Of a stretch of 64,000 bases of DNA, positions 8,131-16,543 are shown piece by piece (the stretch's first letter is position 1; each line of letters starts with the position of its first letter). Origin of the DNA: CAIYYO01 sp049299895 (lineage in GTDB: Archaea; Altiarchaeota; Altiarchaeia; IMC4; QMZM01); the NCBI GenBank assembly GCA_049299895.1, contig JBAQYF010000021.1, forward strand, positions 1 through 64,000, in the 5' to 3' direction. The notes beneath the pieces were generated by a model, which saw only the letters and a program-made list of their open reading frames with translations, did not search any database and was not told where the DNA came from. Both the position numbers and the translations under genes were made by a program.

Positions 8131-9639
8131 TTAATCATTGTTGCATCCGACGCAATACTCCTTCTCCGGGTGCCCCGGACAGAAAGCCCTGGTTTCGGGG
8201 TCGTTGGATGGGCAGTTTATCTCCGTTCTGCATCCTCCTTTGCAGTAGCATTCGTCGTGGACCTGCTTCATCCCGGCGCATTCCGGCTTATAGCTCGTGT
8301 CCTTCGGGCCCCATTCGCATTGGACCGGTTCGAGCGAGAATTTTATGCTTTCTTCGTTAATGTAGAACCCGGGGAACAAGGGGTCGAACGATTCCTCTGC
8401 GTCTTTCTGTATGAGCGGTGCCGGCTTGCATCCCTCGATGTAGGAGAGGGTTATCGTGTATGGGATATCAAATTCCCCCGAGTCCGCCTGCATAGCTTTG
8501 ACCGCTCCGTTCTTGTTCATGATGGGAGTCTTCACGCAGACCTCTTTTCCTTCCGCCGTCTCTTTTAGGGTTGCGTCTCCAACCACTTTCAGCTCTTTTA
8601 TATGGATGGTGCCCTTTACGTTGACGTGGACTCTGTAGTCCTCTTCGTGCAACTCGTCCTGGCAGTAGTTCCCGTTTTTTCCGTCAGTGCATATGAAAAC
8701 ACAGCAATCTCCGTCGACCCAGTGCGAGTCCATCTCGGCGTGGGCGTCGATCTTGTCTACGTTATAAAATAATACGATGTCGCTTTCCCTGTAAGTTTGC
8801 AATGATCCGTATCCGTTCAGCTCCTTTTGTAAGATGTCTCCCAGGGCTTCTTTTATTCTCTTCACCACCTCTGATGCGTCCTTGAAGTGTTCGCCGGGTA
8901 TCTGGGTATTGTCAAGATCTTCGTAATCGCCTTCTCCCTTGTATTGTCTTTTTTTCGTGCATTCTATCCTGTAATTAAAATCCTTGGGATTCGTTGAAAG
9001 ATAGTCTCTGCTGTACTTTGTTTCGCAGGTTATGCCTCCAAGCCTGCATTCCATGGACGTCTCGAGGATGTCTACAAAATTCTTTTCATAAGGCCTGGGG
9101 TAGTACCTGTCAGTCTGCGCTACCTTGCTGTAGAACCCGAATACCCCTGAATCGACGAATTTTTCGAGCTTCATCGCCACCCCATAATGGTCTCCTTCAG
9201 CGGAGACTATGAAACCGTCTGTCCTGAGCTTGTTCTGGTCGTCCTTTTCATTTATTTCCACTTTTTCATAGGATCCAAGGCCCGCCGCATCGTTGGGGTC
9301 CGTTGAGTCTACCCTGTTCAGGTCTGCTTTTATCTTCCTTTTTATGTACTCTTTCAAGCCCAGGTCCTCCAAAGTGTCCCCGCTGGCGTCCGTTAAACGG
9401 TCGTTCAATGCGGCGTCGATGGCGTCGTATGCCGACAGGAGTATCACGTTCCTTGCCGCGGATTTGCTTCCTTCTATCTGCAGCGTATTCTTCATTATCT
9501 TCCCTTCCTGGGCTATTGCTACTGCTTTCTGGGCGTCTACTGTAATGAAGTGGAAGGCCATGATTATCCCTAAGAACATCAAAACAATCATCAAGTATGG
9601 AGAATAAGAAAATCCTTTGTTATTGGTAATTAATTTCAT
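8131..9639 (-). CDS. Cysteine-rich surface protein with pilin-like N-terminus
   Basis: A 502-residue protein of unrecognised function. The N-terminus, MKLITNNKGFSYSP followed by about 18 hydrophobic residues, resembles a class III signal peptide with cleavage after the Gly of NKG, but the +5 position is Pro and not Glu. The rest is hydrophilic and probably outside the cell. It carries many cysteines, with a cluster at about 330-350 (DCCVFICTDG, YCQDE) and a dense C-terminal cluster (ECYCKGGC, CPGHPEKEYCVGC), which suggests disulphides or metal binding. It is probably a minor pilin-like subunit or surface adhesin of the pilus system encoded to its right. It is divergent from the next pilin-like gene, and the two share an AT-rich promoter region. 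Confidence 0.65.
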   Translation of the reverse strand: MKLITNNKGFSYSPYLMIVLMFLGIIMAFHFITVDAQKAVAIAQEGKIMKNTLQIEGSKSAARNVILLSAYDAIDAALNDRLTDASGDTLEDLGLKEYIKRKIKADLNRVDSTDPNDAAGLGSYEKVEINEKDDQNKLRTDGFIVSAEGDHYGVAMKLEKFVDSGVFGFYSKVAQTDRYYPRPYEKNFVDILETSMECRLGGITCETKYSRDYLSTNPKDFNYRIECTKKRQYKGEGDYEDLDNTQIPGEHFKDASEVVKRIKEALGDILQKELNGYGSLQTYRESDIVLFYNVDKIDAHAEMDSHWVDGDCCVFICTDGKNGNYCQDELHEEDYRVHVNVKGTIHIKELKVVGDATLKETAEGKEVCVKTPIMNKNGAVKAMQADSGEFDIPYTITLSYIEGCKPAPLIQKDAEESFDPLFPGFYINEESIKFSLEPVQCEWGPKDTSYKPECAGMKQVHDECYCKGGCRTEINCPSNDPETRAFCPGHPEKEYCVGCNND

Positions 9640-9662
9640 ATAATTGCATATTTATTAAACAA

Positions 9663-9675
9663 AGTTTTATATTAT
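9663..9675. promoter_or_regulatory. Shared TATA-like element between divergent pilin-like genes
   Basis: The near-palindromic run AGTTTTATATTAT lies about 26 bases before the plus-strand ATG at 9696 and about 30 bases before the minus-strand ATG at 9639. It reads as a TATA-like box in both directions. Spacing of about 26 fits a leaderless archaeal transcript for the plus-strand gene. The whole gap is only 56 bases. Confidence 0.45.
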
Positions 9676-9695
9676 AGTAGTTTTTCTAAATAAAA

Positions 9696-10265
9696 ATGAT
9701 TCGAAATATCCGGGGACAGGCTGTTGCGATGGACTTGATCCTGGTGTGTATATGTGTGTCCATTTTTGCCGTGGGGATATGGTCCCTGTCAACCGGTGGA
9801 AAAGCCCCGGAATCCCAGGCATTTAGGTCCAGGCAGGATTATGTTAAGTCCATGCTATTAACCGCCCTGTTCACTACGCCGGAACCAACAGACCTGAGAT
9901 ATTCCTCCAAGAGTATGTCAGATCTTCTCTGTATGTATCTTACCAATCCTGAAGGAATGCCGATAGACGTAGTCATCGCCAAGATGAAGGAGGCAAAGAT
10001 CGGAGAAGCCCTCGAAGAGAAGGCGATAGGGTCAAAAGCCGAATGGATTATTTATGCGGATACGGACGCTGCAAGCAGTACCCAGGGAAAAAGGGTTATA
10101 TGCCTCCACGGGAAAAGCGGAAGCGATCTGGTGGAAGAATGCCCCGGGGACATAAAAATTACTGCCCGGGAAAGCACTGCGGCGACAGCCGAAGTGGTAT
10201 TTCCCAGCGGAGTAGGAAAATCTTTTATCAAAATGCCTATTTTCCTTACCGTCAAATGGTCCTAG
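9696..10265 (+). CDS. Pilin-like protein with class III signal peptide
   Basis: A 189-residue protein with a short basic leader, MIRNIRGQAVAMD, then a hydrophobic helix of about 17 residues. The RG/Q junction is typical of archaeal prepilins processed by a prepilin peptidase, so this is probably a secreted subunit anchored by its N-terminal helix. The +5 residue is not Glu, as is common in minor pilins. The body is a soluble domain with three cysteines and no recognised fold. Together with the minus-strand pilin-like genes and the ATPase/TadC pair it forms a pilus-like locus. It ends just before a frame-broken remnant on the opposite strand. The function as a structural subunit is inferred from the N-terminus and neighbours. 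Confidence 0.65.
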   Translation: MIRNIRGQAVAMDLILVCICVSIFAVGIWSLSTGGKAPESQAFRSRQDYVKSMLLTALFTTPEPTDLRYSSKSMSDLLCMYLTNPEGMPIDVVIAKMKEAKIGEALEEKAIGSKAEWIIYADTDAASSTQGKRVICLHGKSGSDLVEECPGDIKITARESTAATAEVVFPSGVGKSFIKMPIFLTVKWS

Positions 10266-10293
10266 GCATATGGATTTATTAATATTCGCTGTT

Positions 10294-10533
10294 CTAATCC
10301 ATGTAGGCGACATAGAATGTGTCGCACGGTTCTAAGATCCCGCAGATTTCGTCGTAGTCATACGTGACCTGTGGCGTCCTGTTGGGCTGGGCGGGTCTTT
10401 GACAAGGCCGAGACTTTCGTTTCCTTGCATAGGGCGTCAAGAAAAAACTGTTCCGGCCTGCTGGAAGACTCTGTTTTTCTCCTGATCCGCCTTATTAAGA
10501 ATCGCCTTCTGGATCTGATGCTTCTCTTTGCGT
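10294..10533 (-). pseudogene. Frame-broken coding remnant downstream of pilin-like gene
   Basis: No intact gene covers this stretch, yet three consecutive pieces on the minus strand read like protein with the local codon style. The first follows the upstream stop in the +1 frame (DKRKEKHQIQKAILNKAD, then FQQAGTVFS). After a run of six T's another frame gives LDALCKETKVSALSK. A third frame gives TPQVTYDYDEICGILEP ending at TAG 10294. Joined, they would extend the preceding pilin-like protein by about 80 residues. The breaks sit near homopolymers (T6, C-rich), so either the 3' end has decayed or the assembly has small indels. Confidence 0.5.
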
Positions 10534-11103
10534 TTATCCCGGTTTAGGCACAGATTCCAGGTATGGGGTGTCATCTATTTCTTCATAATCTGTCCCTGAA
10601 CCCCCGGATTCATCGACGACTAAAGAGGCAATCAGGATCCCGGGATGGAACTCTTTGTCGTTCATCTTTAAAGCTACCGGTAGTCTTATTGTGGGAGCGA
10701 CACGGTTAGTCTCAACGTTCTGGACGCGGCAGCGGTTCACCCCGCAAAAACGCTCTACGCCGGTCCTCCTGTCTTTCACGCATATAGCGCAGTTATCGCA
10801 TATGTCGCCGCATCCTCCCCCGGTGAGCTTTTCATTAATTTTTTTGTCGTCAAGCACTCTTAATAATTTCGCTTCTGCGTCCGATTTGTAGCTTGCCGCA
10901 AGGATCGTTGCCGCTTTGTCTGCGGCAGCCTGGCTTATGCGAAAGCCGTCTATTTTTCCATACCTGCTTTCGTAGTCTGCGAATGTGACCAATGCGAGCA
11001 TGATAAAAAAGGCTATTATGATGAAGATAAAGGTGTAATACATATAATCCTCTCCTATGGGTCCCATCTGCCCCCTGTTGCCGATCCGGATCTTCACGAT
11101 CAT
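10534..11103 (-). CDS. Pilin-like protein, probably with lost C-terminal end
   Basis: A 189-residue protein beginning MIVKIRIGNRGQMGP and then a long hydrophobic helix, a class III-type prepilin N-terminus. An in-frame ATG further upstream (11175) exists, but the start at 11103 is preferred. It forms an ATGA overlap with the stop of the preceding gene and puts the signal peptide at the N-terminus. The soluble part has a tight cysteine cluster (GGGCGDICDNCAICV, then FCGVNRCRV), suggesting metal binding or disulphides. The stop at 10534 is followed by coding-like sequence in other frames, so the natural protein may have been about 80 residues longer. It is the third gene of a minus-strand run starting at 11895. 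Confidence 0.65.
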   Translation of the reverse strand: MIVKIRIGNRGQMGPIGEDYMYYTFIFIIIAFFIMLALVTFADYESRYGKIDGFRISQAAADKAATILAASYKSDAEAKLLRVLDDKKINEKLTGGGCGDICDNCAICVKDRRTGVERFCGVNRCRVQNVETNRVAPTIRLPVALKMNDKEFHPGILIASLVVDESGGSGTDYEEIDDTPYLESVPKPG

Positions 11104-11561
11104 GTTACATATATCTGAAAATTCTTTGTCTGCGCGGGTTTCCCGTATGACACCTCTATTATCATGTCGCCGCATACTTCATTGGGTTTTTCATTCACTG
11201 CATTGATATTGGGCTCGACCTCGGCTGCAAGCTCGAATTCTCCCAAGTAGCCGGGGGCAATCCCCGTATCCCTATACGGCCGCAGCTTTTTTCCGTCTAG
11301 GATGTCTATGCAATAGCCTGGGGGAAGGTTCATGTCGACCCTTTCCACGCTTCCGATGTCCCCCATGGTGTGTATCTCATCAAGGGAATTGCGCAGTTTG
11401 ACGGCCTCCTTTATGGCCATGTTGTCATTTATCTGTATCAGCCAGTTCTGGAAAGAGGGGAACAATATCCCCATGGTAAACAGCATGACAATAGAAGAAA
11501 CGATCAAGAAAAAGGGGGCGCTGGTAACGCCCTTCTTACAACTAAGGATATTCGAGGCCAT
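11100..11561 (-). CDS. Pilin-like protein
   Basis: A 153-residue protein with the N-terminus MASNILSCKKGVTSAP and then a strongly hydrophobic helix. The KKG junction looks like a prepilin peptidase site, with Pro at +5 as in the 502-residue surface protein nearby. The remaining domain is about 115 residues, with two cysteines and no recognised fold. It lies 34 bases after the small pilin-like gene and overlaps the next gene by four bases (ATGA). A role as a minor pilus subunit is inferred from the signal peptide and neighbours only. Confidence 0.6.
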   Translation of the reverse strand: MASNILSCKKGVTSAPFFLIVSSIVMLFTMGILFPSFQNWLIQINDNMAIKEAVKLRNSLDEIHTMGDIGSVERVDMNLPPGYCIDILDGKKLRPYRDTGIAPGYLGEFELAAEVEPNINAVNEKPNEVCGDMIIEVSYGKPAQTKNFQIYVT

Positions 11562-11595
11562 GCCTTGATGGAAGACGGATACGCCTGTGTGCCGA

Positions 11596-11895
11596 TCAAC
11601 CTTTTAGGTCGCCTTCATCCAGTGCCAGATCGCTCTCCTTTGTCTCTGCATTCGGGTCCGCGTCCTTTGTGAGGGCTTGCGAGTTCTTCTTTATTATCTC
11701 GTTCCCTGCTTTCTGCGCGTTCTTTACGCTGGTTCCCACGTCTCCGATGGCTCCCATTATAATCCCTATCACCATCAAGAGCAGCACCGAGTACAGAATC
11801 AGCTTAAGCGCTTCTTCCGACAGGCTTCCCCGGTTGTTTTTTTTCAACGCTATTGCTGACAGCTTTCGCATCCTTTTTGCTTTTTTTGTATCCAT
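11596..11895 (-). CDS. Small pilin-like protein, candidate major subunit
   Basis: A 99-residue protein with a basic leader of 23 residues ending NNRG, then SLSEEALKLILY and a hydrophobic helix. Glu falls at position +5 after the Gly, as in true type IV pilins, and the serine/Glu pattern matches the class III signal motif. Of the five pilin-like proteins here it has the most canonical N-terminus, and its mature part would be only about 76 residues, so it is the best candidate for the main filament subunit. It is first in the minus-strand run of three genes and faces the TadC/ATPase pair across a 135-base AT-rich gap. A TATA-like GTATATAC lies about 36 bases upstream. Confidence 0.65.
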   Translation of the reverse strand: MDTKKAKRMRKLSAIALKKNNRGSLSEEALKLILYSVLLLMVIGIIMGAIGDVGTSVKNAQKAGNEIIKKNSQALTKDADPNAETKESDLALDEGDLKG

Positions 11896-11990
11896 TTTTC
11901 TTTTTTTTCAGCCACATTGGCAAATGTATATACTTTGAGATATATTGAGATTTCTATATTTAAATATTGTTTACCTATGATATAAGAATA

Positions 11991-12000
11991 ATAAATATAA
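11991..12000 (+). promoter_or_regulatory. TATA-like box before TadC-like gene
   Basis: The run ATAAATATAA is centred about 36 bases before the ATG at 12031, inside the 135-base AT-rich divergent gap. It would give a transcript with a leader of about ten bases. Confidence 0.35.
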
Positions 12001-12030
12001 TTTGTTATTATTTTCTTTCAAAAGTTAAAA

Positions 12031-13938
12031 ATGTTAAAAAACGTCTATAAAGACGGCTGCATTTTTGTGAATAGGAATATTGTGCCCCTGATAGGCTCCG
12101 TAGATATCGCGCCGGACAAGTCGATAGACGATGCACTTGAGTTCATAAAGATGGGACTTACATCGGCCGAGATAAAGCTCTTTGCGTACTTCTCGTGCTT
12201 CGTTCTGATATTCCTCTCCCTTTTAGTGTCCGTATTTGCGCTCATTATCGGGTTCGGGTCTGCGACTATGTACGTTGCCATGACCGGGATCCTATCATCG
12301 GTCGCAGTGATGTCTCTGATAAAATATTACCCAAAGAAGCTCATGGCCTTCGAAAAGATGAATGCAATCGGCTACGCTCCCCGGCTTATCGCTTATCTGG
12401 TGATTACCCTCAAGGAGGACCCCAATCTGGAGAAAGCAGTCAAGTTCGCCGCCGAGAACGGCGAAGACCATATGAGCGAGGATCTGCGCAGGCTTCTTTG
12501 GAACACGTGGGCGGGGAAGCATAACTCGGTAGACGAGGCGTTGCCCCTGTTGGGCAATCAGTGGGCCGAGCATGTTAAGGGGCTCAGGGATGCGTTATAT
12601 GCCATACGTTCGTCCCAGGTGGAAAAATACGAACACCGCAGGCTTGACACGCTTGACAGGGCTCTCCGGGATCTTCTTGAGAATATAAAATCCAGGTTCA
12701 ACGAATTCGCGCAGTCCCTGCAGCTCCCGATAATGTTCCTCTTCATGTTCGGGGTGATGATACCTCTCGTTATGATTCTGTTCATACCCGTGATGTCCAT
12801 GATGGGTTTCTCCCTTGGAACCCCGGTCGGCGTGGGTACATTGCTCCTCTTATTAGTCGTCGGAGTTTTCATTTTGTCCGAGTACATTCTCTCCAAGAGA
12901 CCTGTTTCATTCTCCTCAATATCTGTTCCCAAAGACTATCCGGGACTCACGACTCCCGGGAAAGTAAAAATACTCAATAACGAGATTTCCATTTACAAAT
13001 TCGCCGTCTGGATCACTATACTCTTTTCTATCTTCAGCGCTCCGTATTTTATCGGTGTGGAACACCCGCTCGTAGAACAATGGGGTACGTATCCATTGGT
13101 CCTTGGGCTCTTTGCAGGGGCATGGGCCTTCTTCTGGAGCGATACGGTGGAAAGGATAAAGATCCGGAACATGATGCAGCAGGCGGAAGAGGATTGTATA
13201 GAGTCATGCTTCCACATAGGCAACAGACTTATGAGCGGGATGCCCCCTGAAGAGGCATTGGCCCGCGTCTCTGAGATGCTTTCCGGTCCCGGCAGCAGTA
13301 AGTCATATCTGGGGATAATGCTGGATAACACAGTCAAGAACATTAAATATATGAACATGGACATGAAGTCCGCGTTCTTCGATCCTGACCGGGGGAGCCT
13401 GAAGGACGTGCATTCTGGGTTAATACGGGGGCTATTCGGGCTGTTTGCGAACAGCATGGAGCGCGGAGTGGACGCTGCCGCTCAAACTTTGATCCATTCG
13501 GCGCAGCATTTCCGGGACATACGCAAGGTGGAAGAAAACCTGAGAGAGGCTTTGTCCAATACGACTTCGATGACCAAGATATCGTGCGTCGTGATAGCGC
13601 CCGTTCTCTGCGGTTTATCCGTGACCCTCACAGAGGTTTTTATCATAATACTGCACAAGGCGACGGCGAAGATGCAGGAGGCGTCCGTTGACGGCCTGAC
13701 GATGGTCCTGATGGAGGAGCCGGCACTTAGACCGGACGTTATGACGGTGATGCTTGGGGTATATACTCTCCTGCTGTTATTGGTTCTAATGCGCTTTACG
13801 ACCATACTCGAGTACGGAGACGATGAAGTAAGGATCAATTATGAGATATCCCGCGCTATTCCCAAGGCCGTAATCATCCTCACAGTGGTCCTGGCCTTTG
13901 GCAGGGTCTTCTTTGCAGGGATGATCCCGAGTATATAG
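12031..13938 (+). CDS. Pilus assembly platform protein, TadC/FlaJ-like, two T2SF domains
   Basis: Inner-membrane platform protein of a type IV pilus or type II secretion-like machine, 635 residues. It contains two helical T2SF-type domains, at about 110-250 and 390-560, each followed by a hairpin of membrane helices. Further helices lie near 50-95 and 325-365, and the last near 590-630. The double-domain form is typical of archaeal FlaJ/TadC proteins. The platform couples ATP hydrolysis by the ATPase encoded just downstream to insertion or extraction of pilins. The gap to that gene is nine bases, so the pair is an operon. No prepilin peptidase gene is seen in the window; it must lie elsewhere. 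Confidence 0.88.
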   Translation: MLKNVYKDGCIFVNRNIVPLIGSVDIAPDKSIDDALEFIKMGLTSAEIKLFAYFSCFVLIFLSLLVSVFALIIGFGSATMYVAMTGILSSVAVMSLIKYYPKKLMAFEKMNAIGYAPRLIAYLVITLKEDPNLEKAVKFAAENGEDHMSEDLRRLLWNTWAGKHNSVDEALPLLGNQWAEHVKGLRDALYAIRSSQVEKYEHRRLDTLDRALRDLLENIKSRFNEFAQSLQLPIMFLFMFGVMIPLVMILFIPVMSMMGFSLGTPVGVGTLLLLLVVGVFILSEYILSKRPVSFSSISVPKDYPGLTTPGKVKILNNEISIYKFAVWITILFSIFSAPYFIGVEHPLVEQWGTYPLVLGLFAGAWAFFWSDTVERIKIRNMMQQAEEDCIESCFHIGNRLMSGMPPEEALARVSEMLSGPGSSKSYLGIMLDNTVKNIKYMNMDMKSAFFDPDRGSLKDVHSGLIRGLFGLFANSMERGVDAAAQTLIHSAQHFRDIRKVEENLREALSNTTSMTKISCVVIAPVLCGLSVTLTEVFIIILHKATAKMQEASVDGLTMVLMEEPALRPDVMTVMLGVYTLLLLLVLMRFTTILEYGDDEVRINYEISRAIPKAVIILTVVLAFGRVFFAGMIPSI

Positions 13939-13941
13939 GTG
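13937..13941 (+). promoter_or_regulatory. Shine-Dalgarno AGGTG for the pilus ATPase
   Basis: AGGTG overlaps the stop of the platform gene and ends six bases before the ATG at 13948. It is one of the few convincing Shine-Dalgarno sites in the window and fits a gene translated inside an operon. Confidence 0.55.
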
Positions 13942-13947
13942 TTATAA

Positions 13948-16146
13948 ATGAAATGCAAGACAAGCTTTAATTCGGCAAGAACAAAGAAGCTGTGCTTCGA
14001 CTGTTCCAGGTGCTCTAACGGGGGCAGCCTTGATTCGCCTGAATGCATGAAGCAGGCGATTGATATGATCCGGATGAATCATGTCGAAGAGATCAAGTTC
14101 GTCCGGAAGGATTATTCCGAGCTTTATACCAAACGGGAAGTCGATCTCCTCGCAGAAGTCGTCAACCTGGTGAAAGAATTTGAAGACCGTAAACTATGGA
14201 CGGCTGTCGAATGCGAGAATAAAGCCGATGAGGAGCGTTATAAACGTTTTATCCTGGAGCTTTTGGACTGTTTTAATTCCAATCCCGTGACTGCATACGA
14301 AATGCTTGTCGGCGTGATGGAAGAATATATGCGCATACTCGACCGGAGCCCGTCAGGGATAAGCGTACCAAAAGAAGTCAAGCCGGTCGATGAAGTAAAA
14401 GAAAAAGATATCCGCAATTATCTTGGGGTTCTGGAAGAAATAAAGAACTCTGTCGAGCGGTGCCGTCTGATACGTGCTTTCCTGACAAGAGATGTAAAAC
14501 AGTTGCTGAAACCGTCAATCCAGCCGACTTTCATCTCCTCGTTTGTCGATCTGCGCGTCCCGGAAAATACTGAGATGGTGTCGTTATATAAAGTCGCAGG
14601 ATGTGATATACGCATCTATGAACGTGAAGGCGAGAGGTATTATTTCCTTAATCCTCCCGAGCTGTGGCTTTACCCGGATCAGGTGGCGCTGTTAAACAGG
14701 CTTAATGAATACATCAGCAGAGAACATTCCCTTGAGGTCTTCGATCCGAAAGAAGCAAGGGAGTATTTCCGGAAGCTCGGGTGCGAAAACCTTGCTAAAC
14801 TTGCACCCAATGAGAGCAAGCTGGAAATAGACCGGCTCGCCGAAGTCTTTTCAAGATACAGCGCGGGCTATGGCCTGTTGGAGATACTGTTCCGGGACCG
14901 GCATATACTGGACATATTCGTGGATTCGCCTCCGGGTTCTACTCCCGTGTATATCAACCATGAGAAATACGGAAGCTGCGTAACGAACATATATCTGACG
15001 GAGGAGGATATGGAACGACTCTCCTCCAAATTCAGGGCGATAAGTGAAAGGCCTTTTGACGAGGCAAATCCCATACTGGACATGGAGCTGAAAGATGTTT
15101 CAATCCGGGTTGCAGGCGTAAGAGAACCATCTACTTTCGAAGGCCTCGCGTATGCCTTCAGGAAACACAGCGAGAACCCCTGGACACTCGCAAGGTTCGT
15201 AAAAAAGGGCATGCTCACTGCGCGCTCTGCGGCGCTCCTATCCTTCCTGATATCCGGTCAATCGGCGATGCTCATAACCGGGGCGAGGGGATCTGGAAAA
15301 ACCAGCCTGCTTACGGCCCTCTTAACCGAGGTCGATTCCCGGGACAGGATAATCCTGATGGAGGACACCGCGGAACTCCCGTCAAAAACCCTTAAGGATA
15401 CCGGATGGAAGATAGAACATCTGAAGAACCAGTCGGCGATATCCAGCAGGAAAGGATACGAGCTTGCGCCTGAGGACAACCTGCGCGCGGCTCTGCGACT
15501 CGGGGAGTCTGTCCTTGTGCTTGGAGAGGTCAGAGGCACAGAGGCCAGGGTATTGTTCGAGGCAATGCGGGTCGGCGCCGCCGGAAATTCTGTCCTGGGG
15601 ACGATACACGGGTCTACTCCGTACGATACCTGGGACCGCGTAGTGCACGACCTGGGCGTTCCTGCGACGAGCTTCAAGGCAGTCGACGTGATCGTCTGCG
15701 TGCGTTACCGGGAGATTGGGTCAGATTGCGGAAAAGCCCGCAGAGTCATGCAGATAACGGAGGTCGGAAAAAGGTGGGATGAGAACCCGGAGCAGGAAGG
15801 AGCATTCATAGACCTGATGAGATTCAACGAACACACGAACCGGGAGGAATTCTTCTACATGGACTCCGATCTGATGAAAGGCATCTGTAATCGCAAGGGG
15901 ATAACCTTGGAGGAATTAGATGAGATAATCACAGTAAAAGAACGCATCATAAACGACCTGATACAGGCCTCCCAAAACGTGGAAGAAATAATAGAGGCGA
16001 CACATATCAAGGAGTCGAACAACAGGTACCGGATACTGTATTTCGGAAAAACCCTTCCGGAAGTGTATCCCCTGTGGAGCAAATGGTTCAAGGAATATCT
16101 GGCCAATCACATAAATCTTGTCAATATGGGCGTAAATCAGAAATGA
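13948..16146 (+). CDS. Type IV pilus/secretion ATPase (GspE/VirB11/FlaI-like)
   Basis: Cytoplasmic hexameric motor ATPase for the pilus-like machine, 732 residues. The Walker A motif GARGSGKT is at 445-452, an Asp box (MEDTAEL) follows, the Walker B region is VLVLGEVRG, and the His box is GTIHGSTP. All catalytic elements are present. The N-terminus carries a cysteine cluster with C16-x2-C19-x2-C22-x10-C33, which could bind zinc or an iron-sulphur cluster. The protein is longer than the roughly 500 residues of a minimal FlaI; the extra length is an N-terminal helical part and a C-terminal tail of about 120 residues after the nucleotide-binding core. It sits nine bases after the platform gene. 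Which filament it drives is inferred to be the adjacent pilin-like set. Confidence 0.92.
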   Translation: MKCKTSFNSARTKKLCFDCSRCSNGGSLDSPECMKQAIDMIRMNHVEEIKFVRKDYSELYTKREVDLLAEVVNLVKEFEDRKLWTAVECENKADEERYKRFILELLDCFNSNPVTAYEMLVGVMEEYMRILDRSPSGISVPKEVKPVDEVKEKDIRNYLGVLEEIKNSVERCRLIRAFLTRDVKQLLKPSIQPTFISSFVDLRVPENTEMVSLYKVAGCDIRIYEREGERYYFLNPPELWLYPDQVALLNRLNEYISREHSLEVFDPKEAREYFRKLGCENLAKLAPNESKLEIDRLAEVFSRYSAGYGLLEILFRDRHILDIFVDSPPGSTPVYINHEKYGSCVTNIYLTEEDMERLSSKFRAISERPFDEANPILDMELKDVSIRVAGVREPSTFEGLAYAFRKHSENPWTLARFVKKGMLTARSAALLSFLISGQSAMLITGARGSGKTSLLTALLTEVDSRDRIILMEDTAELPSKTLKDTGWKIEHLKNQSAISSRKGYELAPEDNLRAALRLGESVLVLGEVRGTEARVLFEAMRVGAAGNSVLGTIHGSTPYDTWDRVVHDLGVPATSFKAVDVIVCVRYREIGSDCGKARRVMQITEVGKRWDENPEQEGAFIDLMRFNEHTNREEFFYMDSDLMKGICNRKGITLEELDEIITVKERIINDLIQASQNVEEIIEATHIKESNNRYRILYFGKTLPEVYPLWSKWFKEYLANHINLVNMGVNQK

Positions 16147-16150
16147 TTAT

Positions 16151-16390
16151 CTAAATTTTTCCCTCTATCTCCAGAATATTCAGCAAACGCTTAACCTTCT
16201 CATTGATCTCTTGAACGTTTTTATCTGTCTTGATTATGGCCTCTTCATTCTTCTTGGCCAGCTGGGAAAGAAATTCCACCTCTTTTCTGAGCATCTTTAC
16301 CTCGTCTCCGAGCTTGCGTACTGTGTCAGTGTACTGTTTGAGTTCCGATGCTGTTTTCTGACCTGCCTTATCGTCTTTAAAAAGGGGCAT
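16151..16390 (-). CDS. Small coiled-coil protein
   Basis: A 79-residue, charged protein predicted to be almost entirely a coiled coil: heptad-like spacing of Leu, Val and Ile runs from about residue 15 to 75. No membrane segment and no known domain. It is convergent with the pilus ATPase gene, with only four bases between the stops, and divergent from giant gene 1. An AT-rich TATA-like run is centred about 26 bases before its ATG, consistent with a leaderless message. The codon style matches its neighbours, so it is probably real despite its size. It may be an oligomerising partner, but that is not shown by the sequence. Confidence 0.65.
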   Translation of the reverse strand: MPLFKDDKAGQKTASELKQYTDTVRKLGDEVKMLRKEVEFLSQLAKKNEEAIIKTDKNVQEINEKVKRLLNILEIEGKI

Positions 16391-16410
16391 TTTTATTATG
16401 TATATACTTT

Positions 16411-16420
16411 TTTATAATAT
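16411..16420 (-). promoter_or_regulatory. TATA-like box for the small coiled-coil gene
   Basis: An A/T run reading ATATTATAAA on the minus strand is centred about 26 bases before the ATG at 16390, the spacing expected of a leaderless archaeal promoter. Confidence 0.35.
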
Positions 16421-16499
16421 ATATGTATGTTTTTCGTATAATATACATAGATTCTTTTATATTAAAATACAAATAATTGAAATAATTAGAATTAGACGA

Positions 16500-16512
16500 C
16501 TTATTAATAAAA
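16500..16512 (+). promoter_or_regulatory. TATA-like box of giant gene 1
   Basis: CTTATTAATAAAA is centred about 38 bases before the ATG at 16544. The same distance recurs before the other three giant genes. Confidence 0.35.
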
Positions 16513-16543
16513 AAACCCCTGAAAAAGGACCGATTATCTCAAA

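Noticed and set aside
11100..11175. Upstream start at 11175 for the third pilin-like gene
   Set aside because: It would place about 24 extra residues before the signal peptide and overlap the previous gene by 76 bases; the start at 11103 gives a neat ATGA overlap.
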